Shown one piece after another: positions 48,003-59,725 of a stretch of 64,000 nucleotides of DNA (positions are counted from its first letter, which is position 1; the number at the start of each line of letters is the position of its first letter). This DNA is from Neurospora crassa OR74A (Eukaryota > Ascomycota > Sordariomycetes > Sordariales > Sordariaceae). The notes under the pieces were generated by a model. That model was not told the origin of the DNA. It did no database searches and saw nothing but the letters and a program-made list of their open reading frames with translations. The translations under genes and the position numbers were made by a program. The stretch spans positions 5,828,001 through 5,892,000 of the forward strand of contig NC_026505.1 of NCBI RefSeq assembly GCF_000182925.2. The letters run 5' to 3'.

Positions 48003-49440
48003 GCGTTGACGTTTTAGAGGATTGGATATCTAGGTAGTTTTGGGATAGATGTGTTTTCCTGTACGGCTAGGAGTACGGTTGATACTTCTCTTGGAGCTAT
48101 ACTTCCCTAGGAGTTTTCGAATTTTTTTTCCTCTTCCGTGACTGCATTGTCGTGGAGATGACCAAATGCATGATATGATAGATCGACACAGTCAACTTCA
48201 AGGTCATATCGGACAGAATGGGCCAATACCATCTCCAGTCTCCATTCTCTCCCCTTGGATATATTCACATGTCACCTATTACTTGCATGTTCCCAGTCAA
48301 GCCTAGAACTACTGCTCTTGGCAATTACTCAAGTTCGTATTCGGCACTTTATACATGCGGCTGTGGATATCGCGCCGCTGACTCGAATTTACTTGTCAGC
48401 CTCCAATCATGTCATTACTGTCTGAAACGGAGGAACATTTGTAATGGATGACTATACTCTTTTCTCTCTCCTATGTAGGTAGGTAGGTAAAGTATTCTCA
48501 ATATGTATGTCCCCTGCGCCAGGCAGTTTCCCAGGTAGATCCGCTCCTACATAATTTCCATCCATCCATCCACTAACATGGAACTCCTACCATAGGTCTT
48601 TCCACCATACTTGAGCAGCCCTGACAGACGTGTTCGTCCAAAAAGACTTCTCAAGGGGCGTAGCCAGACGCCCTGTGTGCCCAAAGACCAAAAACAAAGA
48701 AAAGAAAGCAAGTAATTATGTACATGCAAGTTTTTTTTTTGTTTCCGACAAAAAGACAAACGGAAGCGATAAGAGGGAAAAGAAAAATGAGCTAAGAAAA
48801 GGAGAAAAGAAAAAAAAAAAAAACAAAAAAAAAAAAACACTAAAACAACGAGAAAGAAGCAGCTAAAATGCTGGGAGAAAAAAAAAACCCCATTTTTATA
48901 CCCCCCTTCGTATGCTTTCCAATGCATCAAACAAATGACCGAATCCAAGCAAGAACAGAGCAGAACAAGCCAGCAAGAACGAACAACGAACAATGAAGCC
49001 TCCTTTAAACTTGAACCCCCCTTTCTTTGTATAACGGTGATGCAAAAAGATGCAAAAGAACAGAATTCAGAGAGGAAGAAAGAAAGAAAAAAAAAAAAAA
49101 AAAGAGAAAAGAAAAGTTTGACCAGCCAGCAGCAACGAGTAGAAGCAAAAAGTGTCGTCGTCGTCTAGTTCGTGTTGTGATTCCCCCCCCCCCCCCCCCT
49201 TTTTTTTTTTCAGAGGTCGCCGTAACGGACTAGATAGAAAGTGGTGTTGTTGTCGAATGTTCCATCATACCCCTTTTCAGACAGAGTGTCATTGTGGTTT
49301 GTGGATGTGGTTGTGGTTGTAATTCGTGGAAGGGGTCGAAGGGGTCGAAGGAATCGAAGAGGGGAGGAGAGAAGAGGAGAGAGGACTGGAGGACATATCG
49401 TCGAGCCGAGAAACCCAATCGAGAGTGTGGTGGACTGGAC
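48003..49440. other. intergenic, low-complexity purine-rich DNA
   Basis: Contains the 3' untranslated region of the TMEM234-family gene. From 48690 to 49200 it is mostly A/G-rich with A runs and a C16T10 run at about 49183-49210. No coding frame is supported. Confidence 0.55.
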
Positions 49441-50832
49441 TTAGCACTGACTCCTCGAGCGAATCCACCTCTGGACCTCTCTCAGACTCGGATCCTCGTC
49501 TACCCAGCGGCCACATCTGATGTCGTTCGCTTGGAGTTCGGCGTAGATTGCTTCGTCGGTGATGTTTGCTAGTTCCTGTTTTTTTGTCATCATCATTAGC
49601 CATTGCTTCTTTTATCTTTTATCCCCATCTTCACCACCACCACCACTACCTCCCCCCGAAAACAAAGAGAGAAAAAGAAAAAAAAAAAAAGAAAGTACTC
49701 ACAGCCCTCAACTGCCCATCCATCCCCTCCATTTCCTGTCTACAACCACCACCACCACCACCACCATTAACCACACTCTCCCTCCACCCCACCCACCTCT
49801 GCGCCGCCGCCTGCCTCAGATAAATCTTTTGTCCTTCATGTCGTCTCGCATACGCATCCAGCAACACCTGCTTCAGTTCCGCTTTGGCCTGCTCATCGGG
49901 CCCCGGGCCCGACGCACACGGAATCGAAATGTCGGCTGCGCAGTTCAAGATGTGTTGCCCGTCTAAAGCGCATTGGCGGAGGGCGGCCCAGCCTTCGGTG
50001 TAGTAGTCGTCGGGGTTGCTGGGGCAGGTGGGGACGGCGGCGATTAAGTACTGGAGGGTGCGGAAGTCGGAGAGCAGTTCGGCTACGCGGGCTTCGCGGA
50101 GGGGGTTTACTGTTTGAAGGGATGGGCCTGGCGTTAGTTTCGGAGGTGGTGAGGGAGGTAGGTGGATGGATGGAGGGGGGAGGTTTGTGGGAGTGGGGAT
50201 GGAGGAGGTTGGGGATAGGGGGGTGGTTTGTTGTTGGGTGTAATGTTCGAGGTCGGTATACTATAGCTACCTCTAGGTAGGTAGGTAGGTAGGTAGGTAG
50301 GTAGATAGGTAGATAGGGGCTAAGGGGGGAATCTTCGCTTGGTTTTGCTTGGTAATATTTGAGGTCAGGGGGGAAAGGAGTGATGGGGTGATGGGGTAAG
50401 TTGTTCCTTGGTTGGGAAGCATCAAATGCAATGTTATGATGATGATAGTCTATCAAGACATGGGACTTTCCGTCGTTCCATAGTTTTGGATATGTGTGAA
50501 GCCTTGTCCACGTTCCTGTTTGGGAAAAGTCCCGTGGTGGTGGCGTCCCTAGTACGCACCTGAACCTCTTCCATGGGTGTGTGTATGGATCTTGGAAGTG
50601 TATGAGTGGTTGTGGGTGGGTGGAAAGGTGTGAAACAGTGGTGTGAACGGCAGTGGATGAGTGCGTGAAAAGGGTTGGGTAATCCCTATAGGGAGGTCAA
50701 GGGGGGGATATGTATGCCAGTGTGTGTGGATAGAACCCAAAGCTTTGGTAGGCCCGGCAGACGGCAAGTGAGTAGAGTGGGGATGGAGAAATGAAGAGTG
50801 ACATAGATAAGGTACTTACGGCCGTCAGACAT
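49441..50832 (-). CDS. small spliced protein, 184 residues, function unknown
   Basis: Proposed exons are 50832-50820, 50109-49703 and 49575-49441. Exon 1 is ATGTCTGACGGCC followed by a GTAAGT donor. Exon 2 begins after CAAACAG and is open in the required phase. Its GTGAGT donor is joined to an acceptor ending AACAG, and the frame ends at TAA. The product reads MSDG, then LNPLREARVAELLSDFRTLQ, TCPSNPDDYYTEGWAALRQC, LDAYARRHEGQKIYLRQAAA, a glycine run, and ELANITDEAIYAELQANDIR...VQRWIRSRSQC. Codon choice is C/G-ending as in real genes here. The 710 bp first intron is long, so an extra small exon may be missing. Helical, Cys-containing, no signal peptide. No family is recognised. Confidence 0.6.
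50274..50310. repeat. GGTA/AGGT tetranucleotide microsatellite
   Basis: Tandem TAGG units, ending in TAGATAGG variants. It lies in the proposed first intron of the minus-strand gene at 49441-50832. Confidence 0.8.
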
Positions 50833-52209
50833 GGTTGCGGTTGTTGTGGGATGGGTATCTGAGAAGATGGATCCTTGGTGGAGATGGGAATTCGACAAAA
50901 CCTTTCAAAGGCAAAAGCTCGTGACACTTTTTGGTAGTGGAAACGAGAAGATAGGAAGAAACAAGAAGAGTGTCGTCAAGGTATGAAGCGGATTCGGTGA
51001 AGGGATGGCTGGTATAGCTGAGAAAACCAAGGCAACTGCAAGTCAATGCGTGCTGTGATGAATTGGCAAGTCCAGAAAAAGGAAGAGATTGGCGGCGGCG
51101 TCGGTTCAGATCGTGATCGTGAATCCCTGGACAACTGAAGACCGGAGTGTCGTATTCAGATGACTCGATGCTGCTGAGTGATGGGTCGTGATGGTAACTT
51201 GGGAGGCGATGTTTGAGACCTTTTGTAGAAAATCGTTCCCGTCATCATGGAAAAAAGAAAACAAGACCGTTGAAGCCATGTGGAGGAATGGTGGAGGAGT
51301 TGAACGGCATTCCCCCCTGACTAGAACCGTGGAGGTAAACCGATCATGGATTGCGTGTGTATGTTTGTGTGTGTAAGTGGTACGTATTCCCACAAGTTCA
51401 TGTCCAGTCGGACAAAGAAGCCATCACGACTATTCCCGGTCAACACCTCATGGCCTCATCCCTCACTTCTCTCTAGTGTTCCCGGAGCCCAAGGCTCACG
51501 CCGGGCCGCATCGTCCACTAACGTTGACGAGATGGAGATGGATGTTCATCAGCCGCTCAACCTAAACCCTTGGGTTGAGATGTGTCGTTCCACCCAAGGA
51601 AGGGATACAGGCTAGTTCGTGATGTACGATGGCTCGCGGCAGTTGGAGTCATGACTAGCAAAGAACCCCTACCAAGCTGTAAAGCTGCATGAACTCCGGC
51701 GTGAAGAGTCACGAAGAGGGCCATACAGGTTGCGAATCGGGCATCCGATAAAGCCATGGAAACTCCAACGCAGGTACAAGAGTCTAGCGTGGATGTTGGG
51801 GACTGTATGGAGCATGTCACGACGACCACAACGGCCTTACTCCACAGGCTGTGAAGTTCGGCACGAGTGACTAGTGTAAGGCTAGGGAGACCATGTTTTG
51901 ATGACTATACGGGTCAACAAAGTTCATGATCCTAGTCCACCTGGAAATGGGAGCCGGTGCATGCAGGAGAAGTGGGAATATCGTGGTAAGCCTCATCGTG
52001 TTTGGGTCCGATGCCAGATCTTTGGAGCGGTATGGGGTTGGCGTGGTGACCCTGCCTCACTCCCGGGTCGGACCCTCGGACGAGTTTGTCATCAGAGCCT
52101 TGTTCAAGCCTCGATATCAAGTTGGAAAACTGAGCGGTAAACAGTCCTTGTGTGCCCTCGTGCTCCGTCACTCTGTCATCTCTCCAACCACAACCCAGTA
52201 CATCCAGCC
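50833..52209. other. intergenic, no supported gene
   Basis: The promoter of the minus-strand small gene is at its left. An ATG frame at 51926-52330 (134 codons) overlaps the first exon of the following small gene in another frame and has no recognisable features, so I do not call it. Confidence 0.5.
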
Positions 52210-52590
52210 ATGTCCAGCTCGTAAGCGCCTTCAAGCCAAGGAGGACGCCAAAAAGGAGGCTCTTTGTTGTTGCTCATCATGGCCAAGTGACGGTGACACA
52301 AACCCAGAAACAACAGAAAAAAAAGGATAAAGTCGTGAAATGTGGAGTGTCTAGCAGCCTCTTGGTCGTCTTGGCAGCCCAGCAAGTCCCGATTAGGAAA
52401 GATAGACGAGCCCTTCAGCGGCGCCACAGACGATTTCCAGCCGCCTCTTGGCTCCGATATGGCGATCTTGGCGGTATCCGCAGCAACAGCAAAAACCGAG
52501 AGAGAGGCAGCCCAATATCAAATCAACATCATCGGTGGCTCAGGACAACCTCAGGTGTCAACACGACCAATCACATCCCCCAAACTCTAA
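52210..52590 (+). CDS. possible very small spliced protein, 72 residues
   Basis: Proposed exons are 52210-52220 (ATGTCCAGCTC, then a GTAAGC donor) and 52383-52590 (after GGCAGCCCAG), with a 162 bp intron. The joined frame reads MSSSKSRLGKIDEPFSGATD, then DFQPPLGSDMAILAVSAATA, KTEREAAQYQINIIGGSGQP, and ends TRPITSPKL. Composition and codon use are protein-like over the whole second exon, and the only in-phase start found is this tiny first exon, a pattern seen in other fungal genes. There is no signal peptide, membrane helix or known domain. The acceptor has a weak pyrimidine tract, so the exact junction is uncertain. Confidence 0.42.
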
Positions 52591-55339
52591 CAGTTCTAAC
52601 CCAAAAGAACATGTTCCTGGGCTGAGCTGAGGCAGCGAATCTGGTTTGAGCTTTCTTTAGCACATTCTTGAAACCGACAGTCTGTTCTGTTCTCCCACTC
52701 GGCTCCGGCAGATCTCTCGTGGGTTTGTTGTACCGTTGAATAGGTAGGGTTGCATCGAGACAGACCCTCTCTCGGTCAGTGACCTCATGGTGTTTCCACA
52801 CTTTGTTGGACTCTAGAGTCAGAACTTGTTCAAAGCAAAGCCCGAAACATCATGTAGGTTTCCACGTTAGGAATGATTCTCTTTCCAGTTCGGAGCTGTG
52901 ATGTTCTCCAAGCTCCAGTCATATCCATCAATTCGGTTACCAAGCCCCCTTCTCTTACCATTTCCAGTATCTGCAATCCTCTCCATCCAGCTCGGTCACT
53001 CCCCCCTTTGTATCCCGTTCCCAACTCTTCCATGAGATACTACCCCTTGGAAAATCTCACAAGTCCATGGCGTTCTCGGCCTTTTGCCCGAATCCTGAAA
53101 CATCCATTCCCATTCGTCAAGCAGTTCATGCACAAACGGAACCGTTCCGAATCTCTGCTAGTTCCCCTCGTCATTGCTAACATTACATGGTTAGTCTGTT
53201 TCTGTTCGAACCTGCGTGCAGTACATACCTTACACGTGTAGCAGTTCTCCATCAACACAACACCGATCCCATAGTCTCGGGAAACACGGACCCGTATCCA
53301 CGGTATAGCTCCATTCATTCCGGGAGAAGAGGCAGCCTTCTTCAGTAAAATTTTACTTGTCCAAACTAGTGAATATCTTCCAAGGGCCAAGGAAGAAAGA
53401 AGGAAGGAAGGAGGGGGTTGCATGTGACTTTCAATGCATGCTGCCCATTCCGCATTCCTTTTTTTTTTTCCTTCCCTTTCCGCTTTGAGCCTTACATCAC
53501 TAGCTTCAACGTCTTCACTCTTAGTCCCGATGTTTGCTTTCCCTGCTTTCGATTGCCATTTGTCCATTTCATTCTCATCTGGAGGCCCCATCACCTTTTC
53601 CCCCCAGGGACGTGCTTCCTTCTCTTCTTATTTGTTGCATTTCGAGATTTCCAGGGGAATGTTTTGAAAACGTTAGAATAGTTCGTTGGTTGCCCGTGCC
53701 GTGCCGAGTGGTCGTCCACTTCAGTTGCCCCGTCACCCCCTGTGCCTTATAGCCGAACCCGAAGTGCATGCGGACGGACTAGATGGGGGGGATTACGTGG
53801 TGAGCGGGCCTGTTGAGGCGGCCGCCTCTGAAGAGCCTCATTGTTGTTGTGGAGATATGTATGAGGTGTGAGGTCGGCGATGATGATGAAGGTATGTACA
53901 TGGTGTATGTAGACAAGCCTGCTTGTAGAAGACCCAACAAGGTTGTTCGAACTTCAACCCTTGATCAGAATGCTGCAACAAAGTGACATCTCAGTTACCA
54001 CTCCGAGTTCACTTTGATCTGATATCGTGAGGTTGACTCCCCTCAACTTCGATCTTTCTACCAAGGTACTTACTTACATTACGCATCTACACTTTGACGC
54101 CATCCGTCCACACTCTACGTCCGGACCGCATGCCGGGAGGTAATGTGATGTCCCATACCCATATCATGTCATGTCCCTACCTACGTACATCACAGCCCTT
54201 ACTAGTGTACGTAGAGGTATGTTATGTACACTTGTACATACATACCTCTAGTGTTGTTCACCCAAAAAAAAAAAAAAAAGGTACGTACCCCATTGGCTGC
54301 AACCCAACCATGCATCCCACCACCACCATATCGGGAGGCCACCACCACCCAGCACCCACCACATCCACATCCACATCCAACCACATCGTGGGACGACGAC
54401 GACAGACCCTGACTGACCATCACCACCACCACCCTGGCCACATCTCAACATCTCAACATCGAAAATCATCTTTCCAATCCCCCCTTTTCATCGTTTCTCC
54501 ATGTCACAACGTGGCAAATTTATATAAATATATAAATAATATAAAAAAAAGATTGCAACAATACTACAAGCACCTCTCCATTCTCCCGGTACAGTCCATG
54601 ATACCTACCTAGTTCTAGTCCCCACCGGTTCTCCGAACTTGAAGTCACAACAACATTCAATCACTTTTGCTTCTTCTGATTATCTTGCTTGTCGCTTTTT
54701 ACCCTCCTTCTTTCTTTCTTTTCTTTTCTTTTCTACTTTTTTTTCTTCTTCTTTCTCTTCCAGTCATATTGGTTGGTACCCAACACACACTACTCCCTCG
54801 ATTCTCTCAAGTGAACTGAGAAAGTGTCAGGCTCGTTTCAGCCTTCAGCTCGGTCCTCTGTCCCCAGCACGGCTGCAAGGCTGGATTATGACTTGGCTTC
54901 CTTCCTTTTTGGATTCTCCTTCTGTACAGTCAGTATAGCATATAGTTAGACTCTTGTGTACTGTGAGGCTGTGATGATGATTACTCCATGTCACGCACAG
55001 AAACAAACCAACTGCCGGCATGTTGGAGCCTTGTAATTGTGACTAGGCTAGAAGATATCGAACGATATTGGCGTGCTGAGGTGCGATTATAGTTTGCGTA
55101 TGCAATCAATCACCATACCATTCTCTTCCCACCATCTTCCTCATGGGCCATTATCATTTCATTGTTTGCTTTCAGCTCTCTTCGACACATCTTCTTCGGA
55201 TTCTCCGTGAGTCCATCTATCGATGATCGATGATTTCCCTGCTGTCTCCAGGGTAGCATCCCTTTCCTCATGCATCTTCCAGATAGACCACGTCACAGCA
55301 TCAACCACCAAATAGTCTCCGTCTGCATGCCTGCCTCCC
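52591..55339. other. intergenic, no supported gene
   Basis: Several short ATG frames occur (for example 52873-53241 plus, 122 codons), but none has support. TACATACATAC and CCACCA-type repeats lie near 54230-54430, with T/C-rich DNA near 54710-54770. The 3' end of the proteasome gene is at the right edge. Confidence 0.5.
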
Positions 55340-56549
55340 TTAGTCCTTTTCGGCAATAGCTTGTAGCCTCTCGTCAATCTCATCTTCAGTCAACGTCCTG
55401 AAGCCGGGATATGTGCCCTCCTTTCCGTCCGGCCTGGGTCCACCGACGATACCAATCTCGATCTCGGTCTTCTTGAAGTCCATGCTTAGCACCGTGCTGA
55501 GCGTGGTGATGGCCAACTCCACCACCTCCTTCCAATCACCGGGCGCGTGATCCTTGTTCTTGAGCTTCTTCTCCAGGTGGTTGAGGGCCTCCTGCTGCTT
55601 GGGACCCGCCGCGGTGCCCTTGTAGCCTGTGTAGTAGCCTGCCGGATCGCACTTGAACAGCTGGGGGCCAAACTCCGAATCGACCGATATGAGGGTGACG
55701 GCGACGCCATATGGGCGCATGAAGGCCTGCAGTTGGAAAGAAGAGTCTCTGGTTAGTATATCATCCTCTTCCTCTTTTCAGAGACTCGTAGCCCGTCGCG
55801 GGGGCAGCTGAAGGTAGCTTACGCGCTGAGTGTAGACCTGGCTGATGTTGGCGATGCGCTTCGCCAAGGCGTCGCATGGCATCTCGTAGCCAAACTTGTA
55901 TCGGAACTCGGCAGCCTCTCCTTGGGCGCGTTGTGCGAAGGCGCGCGCATCGGCGATGGATCCGGTGATGACGCAGCCAACCGAGGGCGAGATCTGGAAG
56001 ATGTGGGAGACGGAGGAGGGGTCGATGAGCTTATCCTGTTGTCGCACAACCGTCAGCATATCACACGACCGGTGGAAGCCTCCCATCATCCAGGACAACA
56101 TACGGGAACCTTCTTCTGGGACAGAACTACGGCGCAGTCCTTCCCCCTGACGCCGAGCGACATGATGTTGGCAGCTGTGATGGCCTTGAAGGCATATTCT
56201 ATCATGGTCCTCCATCGTCAGCATCTCTGATATCCATCTAGTCCACAATCATCGTTCGCCTTTGCGTTTCGGTGTCTGGGATCGAGTCGTAGAGGGGTCG
56301 TATAGAGGTCGAGGGTGGTACGCTATTCGGACGGGACGATGCAGACATACCAACTTGGTACAGTCTTCCCTGCTCGGAGAAGATTGTAATGTGCCTGTCG
56401 TAGCCAGCGCTGCCTGTCGTGGGGGATGTATGTTAGCCATGGCGCCTACATCATAGCATGGTGATAGCTTGGGAGAGCTTCAGTAAGTGGGTGGAGCGGG
56501 CAGTTCAGGTGGTGGTTGAACCCAAGCTCTGGCTTGACGTACCCGACAT
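55340..56549 (-). CDS. scl1: 20S proteasome subunit alpha-1 (Scl1/PSMA6 type)
   Basis: Five exons, 56549-56543, 56413-56351, 56198-56104, 56035-55823 and 55726-55340, all join in frame across GT-AG introns (129, 152, 68 and 96 bp) to give 254 residues, the normal length for this subunit. The first exon codes only MSG. The N-terminus carries the alpha-type signature [20 protein letters not shown]. Then come [40 protein letters not shown] and [14 protein letters not shown], matching alpha-1 rather than other alpha subunits. Alpha subunits form the outer, gating rings of the 20S core and are not proteolytically active. The ending [14 protein letters not shown] also fits. It is head to head with the WKF-domain gene. 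Confidence 0.95.
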
Positions 56550-57607
56550 CTTGAATATTTGATTAGATGGACCGGTCTATGTGTAGTTGTGATACAAAAT
56601 GGAAGAATCGCCGGCTTCGGTTGGGAAAACAGTCGTGGTGTTTGTTTGTTTGTTGACGTCGGGAGATGGATGGGTCGAGTTGGTGGTGGCAGGCAGAAGG
56701 GAGCTTCGTCGTTGGTCAAGGCGGCGGGCGGGATGGATGCCCGGATTGCAGTGACGATGTCCAGCAACTCCAGCCCAGGGCAGTGGATAGACAGCTGCTG
56801 CTCCAGCGCCCGCCCATCGAACGCGTTACGGCGGGATTGCCTGGAGGAACCTCAAGGCTAACAATCTGATAGGCCAAGGGCGACGGGAGTACCAGGTGAC
56901 GGCCAGCCGCCTGGGCCAGTCCATCGCCCGCCAGGTCAACAGAGGAAACCCAACTGAACCCCACACGATTCCCGTAGCTCGAGACGGATGACCCCACTCC
57001 AACTGACAGCTTCAATCCACTTTGCCTGCCGCCGCTTGAGCTCCCCGTCTCGTCGTCCAAATTCCCCAGATCAAAACCCCACTTTATTTGCATCTCTTAT
57101 CACGACCGGGACCCCTGCTGTAGGGCGCCGATAAGCTTTTAGCGGACAGAAATTTGCGATTTGGAGGAAACGAGAATGGCAGTCGCAGTTCTTCAATTGC
57201 AATTCAAAGCAGCGACACCACCAATAACATCTCCAAGTCCCCGTCGCACCGCCATCAAGCGCCGGACCTTTGAACCGACCAACTTACGAACTGGGCCTTG
57301 GCTGCATACACAGCTGTCCTGTACTCTCGCCATCGTCAATTGAGTTCCTTTTTCCCCAAGTAACTCCCGGTCCTTCGTGTGATTCTACCGTCTGTAGTGG
57401 TCGCCCACGTCACTCGACGCTTCCTGTCGCGTACCGATTCCGATCCGACACACCACATCGCATCGCATCAAACCAAACCAGACCAGACCAAATTCAGGGC
57501 ACACTGCATACAGCATAGTCGCAGTCACAGTCGCATCCGACATACCACTTATTATACCTTCTTTCTCCCTCCTCCCCTAATCTTTCTCCTCCTTCCTCTC
57601 GCCCATC
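56550..57607. promoter_or_regulatory. divergent promoter region between scl1 and the WKF gene
   Basis: 1058 bp lie between the two start codons. A GTTT repeat is near 56639-56654 and a GGTGGCAGG sequence at 56685-56693, which only partly matches the GGTGGCAAA proteasome element of yeast. The leader of the downstream gene is pyrimidine-rich from about 57550. Confidence 0.45.
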
Positions 57608-58942
57608 ATGTCCGCCGTCCCGGCCTGGAAGCGATTGGGTCTCAAGCTCAAGGGATCTGCTGGTGACAGTCCTGCGGCCGCCCCCTCGACGACAACAAGC
57701 ACGCCATCCGCCACCCGTCAGCCAGCTCCCGCGACCAGCGCGCTCAAGAGGAAACTGCCATCCCAGCAACAGTCCTTCAACAACCAGAACAACTACCCTA
57801 CACAAAACAAGCGATTCCGTTCCGATAACGCACCAGCAGCACAGAGAAAGTCCGTTTCCTTCTCTCAAGAAACCAAGACCACCTCCACCACCGACGCCGC
57901 CGCCAAGGAGAAGAAGCGCGAGAAGAAGAAGGCCAAAAAGGCCAAGCAGGCCTCCAAAAAGTCCGCCGAACAGTCCAAGAAATCCAAGTCCGACACCAAC
58001 CTCGAGCCCTCCCTCGCCTACCTGCGCCAGTGGCACTCGGCCCGTGACCAGTGGAAGTTCAACAAGAACCACCAGACGCTGCTGATCAAGTACGTGTTCG
58101 AGTCCGACAAGATCCCCTCGGCCGACGCACCCCTCTTCTACCAATACATCCGCGACCTGAAGGGCTTTGTGCGCACGCGGCTGCGGGAGCAGGCGCAGGA
58201 GATCAAGAAGAAGGATATGGAGGTTGGCGCTGGCGCGTTTCCCGGTGGGGACAAGGCGAAGGAGAAGAACGAGGAGAGGCAGAAGCAGTATGAGGATGCG
58301 ATTGCGAGGTTCTTGGAGGATCAGAAGGAACGGACGACGCAAGAGAAGAGCAAGAAGCGCAGCTTTGACGAGGTCGAGTTTGTCTTGAGGATAGCGCCCG
58401 GCGGCAGCGGCAGCGGCAGCGGCAAGAAGGAGAAGAAGGACAAGAAGAAGAAGGAGGAGGAGACGAATGACAAGGAGGGTGCGGTGGACAAGGATGTCAA
58501 GGAGCGCTTGATCAAGCGGATTCGTGCCGAGATGGTGCTGGAAGAGCTGGCGGACTCTGAGGACGCTACTTCCACCACTGCTACGACCACTACCACTACC
58601 ACCACCACCACCACTTCTACCTCCGCCGCCGCCGCCGCCGCCGCGCCTGCTCCTCAACCACAGACCGCCAGGGCCTCGACAGATGGCCAACAACCCGCTA
58701 AGCGCCGCAGGTTACGTAACAAGCGTACGGACATCAGCGACAGCGAGAGCTCGGACTCTTCGGACAGTGATAGCAGCGACTCCGATTCTGACTCGGACGA
58801 GGAGATGGCGGATGCGGGAGCCAAGACAGCCACCACCAGCACTTCCTCATCCTCCTCATCGTCGTCGTCTTCGAGCTCAGAGGCGGAGTCGGAAAATGAA
58901 AAGAGCGATAGCTCGGAAAGCAGCGACAGCGACAGCGACTGA
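57608..58942 (+). CDS. WKF-domain protein, probably nucleolar
   Basis: Intronless, 444 residues, ATG at 57608 in context ATCATGTCC. The N-terminal 120 residues are basic and Ser/Thr/Lys-rich, with the lysine-rich patch KEKKREKKKAKKAKQASKKS. The WKF domain follows at about 147-200: DQWKFNKNHQTLLIKYVFES, then LFYQYIRDLKGFVRTRLRE. This domain occurs in human C7orf50 and fungal relatives linked to pre-rRNA processing. A charged helix follows, then Gly/Ser and Lys runs, a threonine and alanine run, and a C-terminal Ser/Asp/Glu tail of about 70 residues similar to acidic tails of nucleolar SRP40-like proteins. Nucleolar location and a role in ribosome assembly are inferred. Confidence 0.82.
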   Translation: MSAVPAWKRLGLKLKGSAGDSPAAAPSTTTSTPSATRQPAPATSALKRKLPSQQQSFNNQNNYPTQNKRFRSDNAPAAQRKSVSFSQETKTTSTTDAAAKEKKREKKKAKKAKQASKKSAEQSKKSKSDTNLEPSLAYLRQWHSARDQWKFNKNHQTLLIKYVFESDKIPSADAPLFYQYIRDLKGFVRTRLREQAQEIKKKDMEVGAGAFPGGDKAKEKNEERQKQYEDAIARFLEDQKERTTQEKSKKRSFDEVEFVLRIAPGGSGSGSGKKEKKDKKKKEEETNDKEGAVDKDVKERLIKRIRAEMVLEELADSEDATSTTATTTTTTTTTTTSTSAAAAAAAPAPQPQTARASTDGQQPAKRRRLRNKRTDISDSESSDSSDSDSSDSDSDSDEEMADAGAKTATTSTSSSSSSSSSSSSEAESENEKSDSSESSDSDSD

Positions 58943-59725
58943 GCTTAGTTCTGTAATTTAGAAAGGAGTTATTTATTCTTGTTTAGACGTGTATGTTCGG
59001 TTGGGGTTAGAGTAAAAAGCTTTTCTGTACATTCTTGGTTTTTGTTTGGGGGTGATTGTAAGGATAAACACTGTTGATTCGATTGTTCACATACATTATC
59101 ACATAGGAATGAATGGATGGTACATATGGAATGAGAAACGTAAAAGAGTTTCGAGGAAACCAATCAATCACCTCCAACCATACATACATCCCACTTTTCC
59201 TTAACAAGAATAGGTATGTAAGCTTCATGCATGACATCCGCCATGTGACAGACGGGATGTGAATGTGAGGGGTAGGTATGTAGGTAAATCGTCTCAGACA
59301 AAAGCAGAAAGGCTCCCGCTTGGATGTACCAAATATAGTAGGTAGAGTGTCCATATCTTTCATTATGATAGATCTAAACAAGTGAGGTATCGTGTAAGAT
59401 AGATCAAAAACTTAGTTATTACATCTAAACCAAAATTGCCTCCCAACGCCATCCCGGATATCCAAGAACTAAAATAAAACTAAAACTGCTACGCAGTAAA
59501 AAAAAAAAGAAAAAAAAAGCCCTCCTTTTTCATGATCCCTCGCTGTGCGGTTTGATCCAATGATCATTGCAATGATCAATCATGCTTGCTTGCTTGCTTG
59601 CTGAATCCAAAAAAGCCCCCGCCGACCAACTTGCTATGTAGGTATCATCATATATATATGCAATCATCCTCTCTGGTTATATACCATCACCTCCTCTCCC
59701 CTCTAGTTCTGTCTTCCAACCTCAT
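58943..59725. other. intergenic between convergent genes
   Basis: Holds the two 3' ends. A CTTG repeat lies near 59583-59602 and A runs near 59500-59518. No coding frame. Confidence 0.6.

Noticed and set aside
51926-52330. 134-codon ATG frame
   Set aside because: No domain, odd composition, and it overlaps the better-supported spliced small gene in another frame.
53686-53871. 61-codon frame ending in EEPHCCCGDMYEV
   Set aside because: The end reads well but it is too short, starts with a non-ATG codon or within repeats, and has no splice partner.
56685-56693. Proteasome-associated control element upstream of scl1
   Set aside because: GGTGGCAGG matches only 7 of 9 bases of the yeast element, and the Rpn4 system is not known to be used the same way in Sordariales.
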